Source: Trebonia sp963795335 (GTDB lineage: Bacteria > Actinomycetota > Actinomycetes > Streptosporangiales > Streptosporangiaceae). Taken from it: a stretch of DNA of 64,000 nt. The stretch spans positions 248,001 to 312,000 of the forward strand of contig CAWCHI010000015.1 of the NCBI GenBank assembly GCA_963795335.1. Reading direction: 5' to 3'. The notes beneath the pieces were generated by a model. It made no database searches, was not told the DNA's origin, and saw only the letters and a program-made list of their open reading frames with translations. Made by a program: the position numbers and the translations under genes. Below, in pieces: positions 1 to 8,265 of the stretch (positions are counted from its first letter, which is position 1; each line of letters begins with the position of its first letter).

Positions 1-1
1 G

Positions 2-946
2 CTGAACACCGCGCCGCGCCACATTCTCGCCACCGCGGTGGCCCAAGGAGAAATAGAGCTAGCCCTCACCGACGGCCTGGCTGCCCCCGGCGACCCCCTC
101 ACCGACCAAGACCAACCCCCCATTTCAGCCGAAGGCCTAACCGAAGAACCCGTAGTGGTCGTGCTCCCGAAAGACCATCCCCTGGCGACCCGCCGGTCCC
201 TCAGCCTCCAAGACCTAGCCGACGCCCGATGGATAGCCGCCGACAACATAGCCCCGCCGCTAGCAGAAATAGCCCGCCACGCTGGCACCGAAGGCTTCCG
301 CCCGGCCCTGACCTACACCGGCCAAGACACCCAAACCCTCATCCACCTGGCAGCAACCGGCCACGGCCTGACCCTGCTCTCACAATCCGTCACGACGCAG
401 CCAGGAATAACCGCCATCCCGATTACGACACCCCGTCTGTGTCATCGCCTAGAGCTAATCCACGCAGCGATGGCCCCGAATTCCCCCGCGCACGTCCTAG
501 CGACAATCCTGGCCCAGCCCGAGACCACCCCGCCCACCCCGCCGGAACGTCACAATAGCTACGCCAGAGGCGTCTGCCCGTTACGAGCAGAAGGACGAGA
601 GTCGCCATCGACCGGCCCCGCGCCGACGCCCTTGCGCACCGACTCGAGAATCGTCAGCCCCTGGGAAACCAGCCCGGCGGCGATCTCCCCGAGCCCGTCC
701 GCCCCGTTCAGGATGGAAACGTTCGCCCCCTGCAGGCCGCCCGCCGCCTCCTTGACGATCTGCGGGAGCTGGGCGATCAGCATCTGGTCGAGGGCGACCC
801 GGTTGTTGGACGCGGCCGCCTCGGCCGCGATCCGGGTGCGCTCGGCGTCGGCCTTGGCCAGGATCTTGACCTTCTCCGCCTCGGCTTCGGCCGGCCGGAT
901 GACCTCGGAGACGAGCTGCTGCTGGCGCAGCTCGGCCTGCTGCTGA
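2..946 (+). CDS. LysR-type transcriptional regulator, effector-binding domain (5' end outside window)
   Basis: The reading frame is open from the first codon of the window, so the N-terminal winged-helix DNA-binding half lies to the left. The visible part has the periplasmic-binding-like fold typical of LysR regulators: an early strand resembling 'GEIELALTDG', a central 'EEPVVVVLPKDHPLA' stretch, then the second lobe and a 'AATGHGLTLLS' segment. The family-like part ends near base 540. The frame then runs on to 946, antisense to the convergent SPFH gene, which looks like unselected sequence. A TAG in the neighbouring frame at 556-558 abuts the SPFH stop at 559, so a one-base error near 545 would give a natural end. 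The target genes cannot be told. Confidence 0.6.
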   Translation: MNTAPRHILATAVAQGEIELALTDGLAAPGDPLTDQDQPPISAEGLTEEPVVVVLPKDHPLATRRSLSLQDLADARWIAADNIAPPLAEIARHAGTEGFRPALTYTGQDTQTLIHLAATGHGLTLLSQSVTTQPGITAIPITTPRLCHRLELIHAAMAPNSPAHVLATILAQPETTPPTPPERHNSYARGVCPLRAEGRESPSTGPAPTPLRTDSRIVSPWETSPAAISPSPSAPFRMETFAPCRPPAASLTICGSWAISIWSRATRLLDAAASAAIRVRSASALARILTFSASASAGRMTSETSCCWRSSACC

Positions 947-1695
947 GCGAGCTTGGCCTGGGTTGCGATGACCGCCTGCTGCGCCTCGGCCTGGGCCAGC
1001 GGGCCGGACTGGGCCGCCATGGCCTGGGCCTTGTCGATCTCAGCCTTGTACTGGGCCTGGACGACGGCGGTCTGCCGGGCGAACTCGGCCTGCTTGCGGA
1101 CCGACTCCTGCTGCGCCTCGGCCGCGGCCTGGTCGGCCGCCGCCTGGGCGATCTTGGCCTGCCGCTGGATGGCGGCGTTGTTGGGGGCGGCCATGGCCGC
1201 GATGTAGCCCGCGCCCATGTCGTCGATCGACTGGATCTGGAGCGAGTCGACGGTGAGGCCGATGGTGCCCATCTCCTGCTTGGAACCGTCGAGCACCTCG
1301 GTCGCCAGCTTCTGCCGCTCGGTGACGATCTCCTCGACCGTCATCGAGCCGATGATGGAGCGCAGGTGGCCAGCGAAGATGCGGCCGGTCAGGATCGACA
1401 TCTGGTCCTGGTCGGACAGGAACCGCTGGCCGGCGTTGACGATCGACTCGGGGTCGTTGCCGACCTTGAACGCGATCACCGCGCGCACGTTGAGTGAGAT
1501 GCCCTGCTTGGTCACGCAGGTCTCCGATACCTCGGACTCCTGCATCGACAGGGTCAGATAGCGGGCCTTGCGGAAGCCCGGCATGACGAACGCACCGTGA
1601 CCGGTGACGACCCGGAAAGGCGCGTCGCGAAGACCGTAACGGCCACCGGAAACCAGCATGGCTTCGTCGGGGGCGGGAACGCGGTAGCCCAACAT
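559..1695 (-). CDS. SPFH/flotillin-like membrane scaffold protein
   Basis: This 378-residue protein has an SPFH (prohibitin-homology) domain in about residues 10-190, including 'GRIFAGHLRSIIGSMTVEEI'. A long Ala/Gln/Glu-rich coiled coil follows (about 190-320), with repeats such as AAADQAAAEAQQ, and a hydrophobic C-terminal part. This is flotillin/YqiK architecture; such proteins assemble on the inner face of the membrane and organise microdomains. No N-terminal transmembrane helix is evident, so membrane attachment is uncertain. I chose the ATG at 1695 (MLGYRVPAP) because an AGGAG lies about 8 nt upstream; the longer open frame to 1911 overlaps the upstream gene. It lies 4 nt after the OB-fold gene, and SPFH-NfeD pairs are a known conserved arrangement. 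Confidence 0.85.
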   Translation of the reverse strand: MLGYRVPAPDEAMLVSGGRYGLRDAPFRVVTGHGAFVMPGFRKARYLTLSMQESEVSETCVTKQGISLNVRAVIAFKVGNDPESIVNAGQRFLSDQDQMSILTGRIFAGHLRSIIGSMTVEEIVTERQKLATEVLDGSKQEMGTIGLTVDSLQIQSIDDMGAGYIAAMAAPNNAAIQRQAKIAQAAADQAAAEAQQESVRKQAEFARQTAVVQAQYKAEIDKAQAMAAQSGPLAQAEAQQAVIATQAKLAQQQAELRQQQLVSEVIRPAEAEAEKVKILAKADAERTRIAAEAAASNNRVALDQMLIAQLPQIVKEAAGGLQGANVSILNGADGLGEIAAGLVSQGLTILESVRKGVGAGPVDGDSRPSARNGQTPLA

Positions 1696-1699
1696 GATT

Positions 1700-2002
1700 T
1701 CACTCTCCTGAGCGATGAACTTCGTTCGTACCGGGGAGGAAGGGTGCTTCCCCAAGCGAATCGTCCCACGGCATGACGTCGACCGCCCGGGCCCCTCGGT
1801 AGTCAGTGACCAGGACGGTCGTCCCCTTCGTGAGCGGCGCGGCTGACCAGGCAAGGAACTTCTCCGAGCCGCCACGGACACGCACCCGGACCTCGCCCGG
1901 GCCGCTGTCACCCCGGGTGCCGATGACGAGCACGCCGACCGTGCCGATCACGGATTCGTCGCGAGCCACAACCTTGCCGCCCCTCGAATGCGAACGCCGC
2001 AT
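1700..2002 (-). CDS. NfeD-like OB-fold protein, partner of the SPFH protein
   Basis: This small protein of about 100 residues consists mainly of a beta-rich segment: 'GTVGVLVIGTRGDSGPGEVR', then 'APLTKGTTVLVTDYRG' and a 'AVDVMPWDD' end. That resembles the C-terminal OB fold of NfeD proteins, without the membrane or protease parts. The family link is inferred from this pattern and from its position directly upstream (4 nt) of an SPFH gene. I start it at the ATG at 2002. The next ATG upstream (2035) would place the perfect inverted repeat at 2004-2024 inside the coding region and leave no room for a promoter before the divergent transporter gene. Confidence 0.6.
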   Translation of the reverse strand: MRRSHSRGGKVVARDESVIGTVGVLVIGTRGDSGPGEVRVRVRGGSEKFLAWSAAPLTKGTTVLVTDYRGARAVDVMPWDDSLGEAPFLPGTNEVHRSGE

Positions 2003-2003
2003 A

Positions 2004-2024
2004 GCCAGCCTAGTCACGGCTGGC
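2004..2024. promoter_or_regulatory. Inverted repeat between divergent genes, candidate operator
   Basis: GCCAGCC (2004-2010) and GGCTGGC (2018-2024) form a perfect 7-bp inverted repeat with a 7-bp spacer. It lies in the roughly 50-bp gap between the starts of the OB-fold gene and the DHA2 transporter. It could be a binding site for a regulator of the efflux pump. No regulator gene adjoins it, and chance occurrence in GC-rich DNA is possible. Confidence 0.3.
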
Positions 2025-2054
2025 GAAAATGCCATCCTTCGTTAGGCTAAGGAA

Positions 2055-3512
2055 GTGACTATCCCCGAAACTGAGCGCAATATCCCGGTGAGCCCGCCGA
2101 CGGCTCCCGCGCGGCACGCGGGGCTGGCGCTGGCGGTGCTGATGGCAGGCGTGCTGATGACCGCGGTGGACACCACGATCGTGGTGCTGGCGCTGCCGGA
2201 GATCCAGCGCAGCCTGCACGTGGCGCTGGACAACGTGATCTGGGTGATCATCAGCTTCCTGCTCGTCATCACGCTGCTGTCGACCCAGGTGGGGCGGCTG
2301 GGCGACATGTTCGGGCGGGTCCGGATGTACGAGACCGGCTTCGCCGTGTTCGTCGTCGGCTCGCTCCTGTGCGCGGTGGCCTGGGACGAGGTCTCGATCA
2401 TCGTCTTCCGGATCATCCAGGGCGTCGGCGGCGCGCTGATCATGGCGAACAGCGGGGCCGTGATCGCCGATCTGTACCCGCGCGAGCGGCGCGGCCGGGC
2501 CTACGGGTTCACCTCGCTCGGCTGGACGATCGGCGCGGTGCTCGGGGTGGTGCTGGGCGGCCTGATCGTTACCTACGTGTCCTGGCGCTGGATCTTCTGG
2601 ATCAACGTGCCCACCGGGGTGGTCGCGATCGCGGTGGCGCTGCGGGTGCTGCACGACAAGGGGGAACGGCGCCGGCAGCGCCTGGACCCGCTTGGCATGG
2701 TGACGCTCGGCCTCGGCCTGTTCGGGGTGCTGTGGGCGATCACCAAGCTCGCCAACGGGCCGTTCGACGCCTCGACGGCGGGCTTCCTCATCGGCGGCCT
2801 GGCGCTGATCGGGCTGTTCGTCTTCATCGAGTCCCGGGTGACGGCGCCGATGCTGCCGCTGCGCATCTTCCGGATCCCGACGATGGCGGCGTCGCTGTGC
2901 GCGTCCCTGTTCCAGGGGCTGGCCAGCTTCGCGGTGCTCTTCCTGCTGCTGATGTACCTGCAGGGGCCGCGTGGTCTTTCGCCTATCCACGCGTCGCTGC
3001 TGCTTCTGCCGGGCTACCTGCTCTCGGCCGCCGTGAGCATCTACGCCGGGCGGCTGGCCGACCGCTACGGGGCGGTGGTGCCCGCGACGGCCGGACTCGC
3101 GCTCCAGTGCGTGTCGCTGGTGCTGTACGCGCAGTTGTCCAACGCGACCCCGCTGTGGTGGATCGTCGTCATCGGCGCCATCAACGCGGTCGGGGCGGCG
3201 CTGTTCTTCCCGGCCAACAGCTCGGCGATCATGAAGGCGGCCCCGCCGGACATGTTCGGCATCGCCTCCGGCATGATGCGGACCTTTGCCAACGTCGGCA
3301 TGGTGTTCTCGTTCGCGGTCGCGATCCTGGTGGCGTCGCGGTCCATCTCCCGCCAGCTCGCGTTCGCCATCTTCGTCGGCACCACGACGCTGCACGGCAA
3401 GACGGCGGACGCGTTCACCACTGGCCTGCACGCGGCGTTCTACGAGTCGGTGATCTTCATGGTGATCGCCGCGCTGCTGTCCGCCCTGCGCGGCCGCAAG
3501 AAGACCGGGTAG
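2055..3512 (+). CDS. MFS multidrug transporter, DHA2 (14-TM) family
   Basis: This 485-residue integral membrane protein is predicted to be a proton-driven drug exporter. It has the DHA2 family marks: the TM1 motif 'LMTAVDTTIVVLALP' with Asp39, motif A 'GRLGDMFGRVR' (about 80-90), and motif C-like 'GWTIGAVLGVVLGGLI' in TM5. The hydrophobic profile is consistent with 14 helices. The GTG start at 2055 follows AAGGA closely. It is transcribed away from the SPFH pair. The substrate is not predictable, and no TetR or MarR gene sits beside it. Confidence 0.9.
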   Translation: MTIPETERNIPVSPPTAPARHAGLALAVLMAGVLMTAVDTTIVVLALPEIQRSLHVALDNVIWVIISFLLVITLLSTQVGRLGDMFGRVRMYETGFAVFVVGSLLCAVAWDEVSIIVFRIIQGVGGALIMANSGAVIADLYPRERRGRAYGFTSLGWTIGAVLGVVLGGLIVTYVSWRWIFWINVPTGVVAIAVALRVLHDKGERRRQRLDPLGMVTLGLGLFGVLWAITKLANGPFDASTAGFLIGGLALIGLFVFIESRVTAPMLPLRIFRIPTMAASLCASLFQGLASFAVLFLLLMYLQGPRGLSPIHASLLLLPGYLLSAAVSIYAGRLADRYGAVVPATAGLALQCVSLVLYAQLSNATPLWWIVVIGAINAVGAALFFPANSSAIMKAAPPDMFGIASGMMRTFANVGMVFSFAVAILVASRSISRQLAFAIFVGTTTLHGKTADAFTTGLHAAFYESVIFMVIAALLSALRGRKKTG

Positions 3513-3521
3513 TCCCGCGCT

Positions 3522-3535
3522 GGGGGTCGTCCCCC
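3522..3535. terminator. G5/C5 hairpin between convergent genes
   Basis: GGGGG-TCGT-CCCCC lies 10 nt after the transporter stop and just before the stop of the convergent gene at 3543, in the right place for a bidirectional terminator. No T-run follows. It belongs to the same G-run/C-run hairpin family seen in metX (7316-7346) and before rplJ (54614-54669). Confidence 0.45.
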
Positions 3536-3542
3536 GGGGAGA

Positions 3543-4106
3543 TTACAGCCAGCCGTTCCTGATGCCGTCCGAGTCGTCGGCGTCGCCGGCCGGGGCGGTG
3601 CCGAGTTCGCCCGCGCGCACCTTGTCCAGCATCATGCTGGCGGCGGCGACGATCGCGGGCGCCATCTCCTTGAGGCTGGCCGCGTCGGACGGGCCGGCGA
3701 CGTCCTGGTCCACCTCGGCCCGGTCGAGGATGCCGGGGAGGTCGGCCAGCTGGCCGGCCAGCCAGCCGAGCGGGTCGGCTGACAGCTCGCGGAGGAAGAC
3801 ACGCCCGGTCGGGTCCCACTTCTCGGTGAACGTGGGGTGGTGGTGGGTGCGGTTGAAGCTCCCCGGCGGGCCGTCGACCGCCTCGAGCAGGTCCACCCGC
3901 CAGATCGGCTGGCCGACCGCGATCGGCACGGCCGAGTAGACCGAGCTCTTCAGCTTCCCCCGGTCGAACGCCCGCAGTTCGAGCCGGACACCATGCTCGG
4001 GGCCCTCCTGGCCCTTGTGCGGGCTGGGGTCGAGAAAGTAGATGTCGCCGACGACGACGCCGACTTTCCCGAAGGCGAAGGCCTGAAGCATGAGATCACC
4101 CATCAC
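3543..4106 (-). CDS. Conserved hypothetical protein
   Basis: A 187-residue soluble protein that I cannot assign. The N-terminal two thirds look globular and beta-rich: 'VVVGDIYFLDPSPHKGQEG', 'GVRLELRAFDRGKLKSSVYS', 'QPIWRVDLLEAVDGPPGSFN', then a His-rich 'RTHHHPTF' and 'WDPTGRVFLREL'. The C-terminal third is helical and ends in an acidic low-complexity tail. No signal peptide or membrane helix is seen. It begins MMGDLM, with ATG codons at 4106 and 4103. It lies downstream of, and on the same strand as, the L,D-transpeptidase, but about 90 bp away. Confidence 0.65.
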   Translation of the reverse strand: MMGDLMLQAFAFGKVGVVVGDIYFLDPSPHKGQEGPEHGVRLELRAFDRGKLKSSVYSAVPIAVGQPIWRVDLLEAVDGPPGSFNRTHHHPTFTEKWDPTGRVFLRELSADPLGWLAGQLADLPGILDRAEVDQDVAGPSDAASLKEMAPAIVAAASMMLDKVRAGELGTAPAGDADDSDGIRNGWL

Positions 4107-4195
4107 ATTGTCTGCTGGCCGGGCACTAGTGCGCGGCGTCTGCCGTCTCCACTATTACCCGGCCTGCGGGGCGAGCGTCTAGCCGTGGGGGTGAG

Positions 4196-4990
4196 CTACT
4201 CCCACTGCGGCGTGCCGTACACGTGCACCTGGGTGCCCGGGGTCTTGACCATCCGGTGGAAGAACGCCGCGATGTCCATCGGCACCCGGACGCAGCCGTG
4301 CGAGGCGGGCCCGACCGGCACGTACGTGTCGCCGTGGATGGCGAAGGCGGTGCCAATGAAGAAGACCGGGTTGTACATCTCGCCCAGTGGCACCTGAACC
4401 CAGCCCGGCAGGTAAACGGTGGTGTTGTAGGTGCCGTTGGGGGTGACCGCCTGCGCGCCGGCCGTAGAAGTACCCCCCGCCGGTGGAAACGTGGCTGATC
4501 AGCACGATCTTGTCGTTCTCGTAGTACACGAGGACCTCGAGGTGCTGGTTGACCTCGATCCGGGTGGCGCGCCGGCCTCGGTACGAGGCGGCTTGTAGCT
4601 CCTCGGGTGCACCAGCGCCCGCTTGGTGGCCGCGTCGACCACGCCGCTCTGGTGAATCCCGTTGATCGCCTGGAACGCCCACACCGCCGCCTCGGTGTCG
4701 CCGCCGAATTCGCCGTCGGAGGTGCCGGGGTAGTACTTCAGCGCCGCCAGCCGCTCCTGCAGCGCCTTGACGTCGGAGCCCTTCATTCCGAGGGCAAGGT
4801 TGCGCTTGGGCGCGCTGTAGGCGGCGGCCAGCGCGTGCGCGGTCGTGGTCCTGGCCGTGTACGCCGCCGGGGCCGCCGACGCGATCCCCGCCCCGGTCAC
4901 CACGAGGGCGGCGGCCGCCGCGGCGCTCGCCCCCGCCATCGCCAGCCGTCTCGTCTTCTTGCTTGCGCCCATGTCAGTCCCGTCCGTCAT
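4196..4990 (-). CDS. Secreted L,D-transpeptidase with peptidoglycan-binding domain (two frame breaks)
   Basis: This is an exported cell-wall enzyme expected to form 3-3 crosslinks in peptidoglycan. It has an N-terminal signal segment (about 15-40, 'LAMAGASAAAAAALVVTGAG'), then a PG_binding_1 domain 'LGMKGSDVKALQERLAALKY' (about 68-130), then a YkuD catalytic domain ending in the active-site motif 'SHGCVRVP', whose Cys is the nucleophile. The frame is broken twice. Near 4583 a C appears lost in GAGGCC(C)GGCGC, after 'PPRTEA'. Near 4462 one base appears gained before 'QAVTPNGTY'. Downstream of each break the family sequence resumes at once, so the gene is probably intact in the organism. Confidence 0.8.
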
Positions 4991-5067
4991 AGCTAGATCA
5001 TCGTGCTATGAGGACGCCGCAGCCAGTCTTGACGTTGCGTGTCGCCTGGATTAGGGCAATCGTGTGG

Positions 5068-5556
5068 TTACTGGATGCCGGTGCGGACGGAGGTGATCCG
5101 CTGCGTGTTGAAGCCGAGCCAGTGCATCCGGCCGAGGTACCGGGCATGCTCGACCTTGATGCAGCGGTCCATGACGACGGTCAGCCCGCCGTCCCCGGCG
5201 ATCTGCGCGCCCTCGGCGTTGATCACCCCGAACTGGCACCACAAGGTGCCCGCCCCGACCGCGACCGCGTCGCGGGCGATGCCGGGCAGCGCGTCGGGCG
5301 CGCGGAAAACGTTGACTACGTCGATCCTGGCCGGCACGTCGGGCAGGCTCGGATAGCACTTCTCGCCCAGGATCTCGGTCTCCCGCGGGTTGACCGGGAT
5401 CACCTGGTAGCCGTGGCGCTTGAGGTAGTAACCGACGAAGTAGCTCGCCCGGAGCTGGTTGGCCGACAGCCCGACGACCGCGATCGTCTTGGCCGTGTGC
5501 AGCACCCGCTGGATGACCAGCGGGTCCTGGTACCGGGTGAGGTCGAAGTCGGTCAT
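5068..5556 (-). CDS. CoA-binding domain protein (YccU-like)
   Basis: A 162-residue stand-alone CoA-binding Rossmann domain: 'KTIAVVGLSANQLRASYFVG' near the N-terminus, then 'GYQVIPVNPRETEILGEKCY', 'VVNVFRAPDALPGIARDAV' and a late 'VVMDRCIKVEHARYLG'. The last motif, with the conserved Cys, is typical of the YccU family. The ATG at 5556 overlaps the metY stop by 4 nt, so it is translationally coupled to metX-metY. This neighbour is common beside O-acetylhomoserine sulfhydrylase genes. A role in sulfur or CoA-thioester metabolism is inferred from context only. Confidence 0.85.
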   Translation of the reverse strand: MTDFDLTRYQDPLVIQRVLHTAKTIAVVGLSANQLRASYFVGYYLKRHGYQVIPVNPRETEILGEKCYPSLPDVPARIDVVNVFRAPDALPGIARDAVAVGAGTLWCQFGVINAEGAQIAGDGGLTVVMDRCIKVEHARYLGRMHWLGFNTQRITSVRTGIQ

Positions 5557-6890
5557 GAGGCCGCCACCTGCTTTCCCGTCGTCGCCGCGACCAGCGCAAA
5601 GCCCTGCTCCAGGTCCCAGATCAGGTCGGCCACCGACTCGGTGCCGACCGACAGCCGGACGGTGCCCGGCCCGACCCCGGCCGCTTGCAGCTCGTCGTCG
5701 CTCAGCTGCCGGTGGGTGGTGCTGGCGGGGTGGATGACCAGGCTCTTGGCGTCGCCCACGTTCGCCAGGTGGGACCACAGCGACAGCCCGCGGATGAGGT
5801 CCTGGCCGCCCGCCCGGCCGCCCGCGCAGTCGAACGAGAACACCGCCCCCGCTCCCAGCGGCAGGTACTTGGCGACCAGCTCCCGGTAGCGGCTGCCAGG
5901 CAGGCCCGCATAGGTCACGTTGGCCGCCAGCTCGTGCCCGTCGAGGAAGGACGCGACCGCGAGGGCGTTGCCGACATGCCGCTCCATCCGCAGCGACAGG
6001 GTCTCGAGCCCCTGCAGGAACAGGAAGGCGTTGAACGGCGACATGGCGGCACCCAGGTCGCGCAGGGTCTCGGCGCGCAGCTTCATCAGGTAGCCGTAGG
6101 TGCCGAAGGTCTCGTGGAACTGGAGCCCGTGGTAGGCGGGCGACGGGTCGGCGACGACCGGGAACCGGCCGTTGGACCAGTCGAACAGGCCGGACTCGAC
6201 CACCACGCCGCCGATCGACGTGCCGTGGCCGCCGATGAACTTGGTGGCCGAGTGGATCACGATGTCCGCCCCCCACTCGATCGGGCGGCACAGGTAGGGG
6301 GTCGCGAACGTGTTGTCCACCAGCAGCGGCAGCCCGTGGTCGTGGGCGATCGACGACACCGTCTCGATGTCGAGCACGTTGCCCGCCGGGTTGCCGATGG
6401 TCTCGCCGAAGAACGCCTTCGTGTTCGGCCGCAGCGCCTGCCGCCAGGCCTCCGGGTCGTCCGGGTTGACCCAGCTCAGCTCCACGTTCATCTTCCGCAG
6501 CAGGTGCTTGAGCTGGTTCACGGTGCCGCCGTAGAGCGCGGACGAGGAGACCACGTGGTCGCCCGGTTCGAGCAGGGTGAACAGCGCCGCCGCCTGGGCC
6601 GCGATGCCGCTGGCGAAGGCGACCCCGCCCGCGCCGCCTTCCAGGTTGGCGACCCGCTCCTCGAACACCGCCGTGGTCGGGTTCATGATCCGCGAGTAGG
6701 TGTTGCCGTACTCCTGCAGGTTGAAGTACGCCGCCGCCGACTCCGGGTCCTCGAACACGTAGCTGGTGGTCTGGAAGATCGGCACCGCGCGGGCGCCGGT
6801 GTTCGGGTCGGGCCGCTGGCCCGCGTGCAGCTGCCGGGTCTCGAACCCGAACGCGCGGTCTTCCTCGGCGCGGGGTCGGCTGTCGGTCAT
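5553..6890 (-). CDS. metY: O-acetylhomoserine sulfhydrylase (PLP-dependent)
   Basis: A 445-residue Cys/Met-metabolism PLP enzyme that converts O-acetyl-L-homoserine plus sulfide to homocysteine. Visible features are 'RQLHAGQRPDPNTGARAVPI' near the start, the phosphate-binding region 'SGIAAQAAALFTLLEPGD', the PLP-ring contact 'VDNTFATPYLCRPIEWGAD' and the Schiff-base lysine in 'IHSATKFIGGHG'. Length and motifs favour MetY over cystathionine gamma-synthase. The ATG at 6890 overlaps the metX stop by 4 nt and its own stop overlaps the next start, so the three genes form one coupled operon that makes homocysteine by direct sulfhydrylation. Confidence 0.93.
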   Translation of the reverse strand: MTDSRPRAEEDRAFGFETRQLHAGQRPDPNTGARAVPIFQTTSYVFEDPESAAAYFNLQEYGNTYSRIMNPTTAVFEERVANLEGGAGGVAFASGIAAQAAALFTLLEPGDHVVSSSALYGGTVNQLKHLLRKMNVELSWVNPDDPEAWRQALRPNTKAFFGETIGNPAGNVLDIETVSSIAHDHGLPLLVDNTFATPYLCRPIEWGADIVIHSATKFIGGHGTSIGGVVVESGLFDWSNGRFPVVADPSPAYHGLQFHETFGTYGYLMKLRAETLRDLGAAMSPFNAFLFLQGLETLSLRMERHVGNALAVASFLDGHELAANVTYAGLPGSRYRELVAKYLPLGAGAVFSFDCAGGRAGGQDLIRGLSLWSHLANVGDAKSLVIHPASTTHRQLSDDELQAAGVGPGTVRLSVGTESVADLIWDLEQGFALVAATTGKQVAAS

Positions 6891-8176
6891 GCGGTCCTCT
6901 CCAGGAAATCGCGGATGATGGGGGTCTGCCGCGCCTCCTCGAGCAGGAAGCAGTCGTGCCCGTAGGGTGCCTCGATGACGTGGCACTCGGCCGCCGCGCC
7001 GAGGCCGCGCAGCGCACCCGCGATCGCGCGGGAGTCGTCCGGCGGGTACAGCCAGTCGGAGCTGAACGCTATCAGCAGGGTGCGGGCGCGGACCCCGGCC
7101 AGCGCCCGGGCCAGCGACCCGCCGTGCTGCCGGGCGAGGTCGAAGTAGCTCAGCGCCCGCGACGTGTAGAGGTAGGTGTTGGCGTCAAACCGCCGGACGA
7201 ACGAGTCGGCCTGGTGCCGCAGGTAGCTCTCGACCTGGAACTCGGGTTCCGTGATGGTGTAGCGGAGCTCTGTGCGCGCGTCCGATACGCTCTCCTCTTC
7301 ATCGGACGCGCCTCGGGGGGTACGGGGGGTCGCCCCCCCGGGGGATGACTGGAGTCTCCGGCCGAACTTCTCCTCCAGCGCCATCGCCGACAGGTAGGTG
7401 ACATGGCCGACCATCCGGGCTACGCCCATGCCCGCCTCGGGGGCGCGCCCGGTCCCGTAGTAATGGCCGTCCTGCCAGGCCGGGTCGCGCATGATCGACT
7501 CGCGGGCGATCGCGTTCCAGGCCACGCCCTGCGGCTGCAGCGCGTGGGTGCTGGCGATCACCGCGATCGCGTCGACCTGGTCGGGGTACAGGATCGCCCA
7601 CTCGAGGGCCTGCATCCCGCCGAGCGAGCCGCCCGCCACCGCCGCCAGCCGCTCGATGCCGAGCACGTCGAGGAAGGCGCGCTCGGTCCGCACCATGTCG
7701 GCCACCGTGATCACCGGGAAGTCGGACCCGTAGGGCCGCCCGGTCGCCGGGTTGTCCGCGGCCGGGCCGGTGGTCCCGCGGCAGCCGCCGAGCAGGTTGG
7801 TCGAGACGACGAAGTAGCGGTCGGTGTCGAACGCCTTGCCCGGGCCGATCATCCCGTCCCACCAGCCGAGCCCCTTGCCCGCGGTGCCGTCGCGGTCGTC
7901 GGCGGCGAACCCGTCGCGGGTGCTTATCGCCGGCGGGGTCTTCGCGATCCCGGCCGCGTGGGCATCGCCGGACAGGGCGTGGCAAACCAGGATGACGTTG
8001 TCCCGTGCAGGTGACAGGGTGCCGTACGTTTCGTACGCTACGCGAACAGGGTGCAGTTTCTGCCCGCAGTCGAGGTGCACTGGCTCCGGCAGGTCGAGGT
8101 ACCTGGTTTCGACCACGCCAACCGAGCCGGCCGGCGTGCCCGGGCCGGCCGCGAGCGTCGAGGCAGGCTCCGCCAT
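6887..8176 (-). CDS. metX: Homoserine O-acetyltransferase
   Basis: A 429-residue alpha/beta-hydrolase-fold acyltransferase that acetylates L-homoserine with acetyl-CoA. The nucleophile elbow is 'AGGSLGGMQ' (Ser184). The oxyanion region 'HALSGDAHAAG' and substrate loop 'NLLGGCRGTTGP' are present, and the catalytic Asp and His lie in 'SSDWLYPPD' and 'APYGHDCFL' near the C-terminus. The ATG at 8176 gives the normal family N-terminus. About residues 275-302 are an extra Pro/Arg/Glu-rich segment absent from the family core, encoded by a palindrome-bearing stretch (7276-7346). The reading frame is preserved across it. Confidence 0.92.
   Translation of the reverse strand: MAEPASTLAAGPGTPAGSVGVVETRYLDLPEPVHLDCGQKLHPVRVAYETYGTLSPARDNVILVCHALSGDAHAAGIAKTPPAISTRDGFAADDRDGTAGKGLGWWDGMIGPGKAFDTDRYFVVSTNLLGGCRGTTGPAADNPATGRPYGSDFPVITVADMVRTERAFLDVLGIERLAAVAGGSLGGMQALEWAILYPDQVDAIAVIASTHALQPQGVAWNAIARESIMRDPAWQDGHYYGTGRAPEAGMGVARMVGHVTYLSAMALEEKFGRRLQSSPGGATPRTPRGASDEEESVSDARTELRYTITEPEFQVESYLRHQADSFVRRFDANTYLYTSRALSYFDLARQHGGSLARALAGVRARTLLIAFSSDWLYPPDDSRAIAGALRGLGAAAECHVIEAPYGHDCFLLEEARQTPIIRDFLERTA
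7276..7346. repeat. Palindromic element inserted in frame within metX
   Basis: GCGCGTCCGAT (7276-7286) and ATCGGACGCGC (7301-7311) are perfect 11-bp inverted repeats 14 bp apart. They are followed at once by G6-TAC-G6-TCG-C7-G5, a strong GC hairpin (about 7315-7346). The stretch coincides with residues of MetX that have no counterpart in the family core. It looks like a small REP/MITE-like insertion whose length kept the frame open. No target-site duplication is obvious. Confidence 0.5.
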
Positions 8177-8186
8177 AACGGCTATG

Positions 8187-8215
8187 TTAACTGGTCTTTT
8201 CCAGTGTATTGTCAA
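8187..8215 (-). promoter_or_regulatory. Candidate metX promoter
   Basis: Read on the minus strand: TTGACA (8215-8210), 17-nt spacer, AGTTAA (8192-8187), then the metX ATG at 8176, which would leave a leader of only a few nucleotides. The short inverted repeat ACTGG-N6-CCAGT (8190-8205) sits inside the spacer and could be an operator. There is no space for a SAM riboswitch between this promoter and metX. Confidence 0.45.
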
Positions 8216-8265
8216 TCAACTCCGTAGGAAATCTGGGGACGGAAGCGAGAGGGGACATCACGGTC

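Noticed and set aside
2010..3431. 473-residue minus-strand ORF full of Arg, His, Gln and Asp
   Set aside because: It lies antisense to the DHA2 transporter and has the composition of a high-GC shadow frame; similar frames lie opposite most genes here.
8177..8265. SAM riboswitch upstream of metX
   Set aside because: The gap to the divergent OsmC gene is under 90 bp and the likely promoter leaves only a few leader nucleotides.
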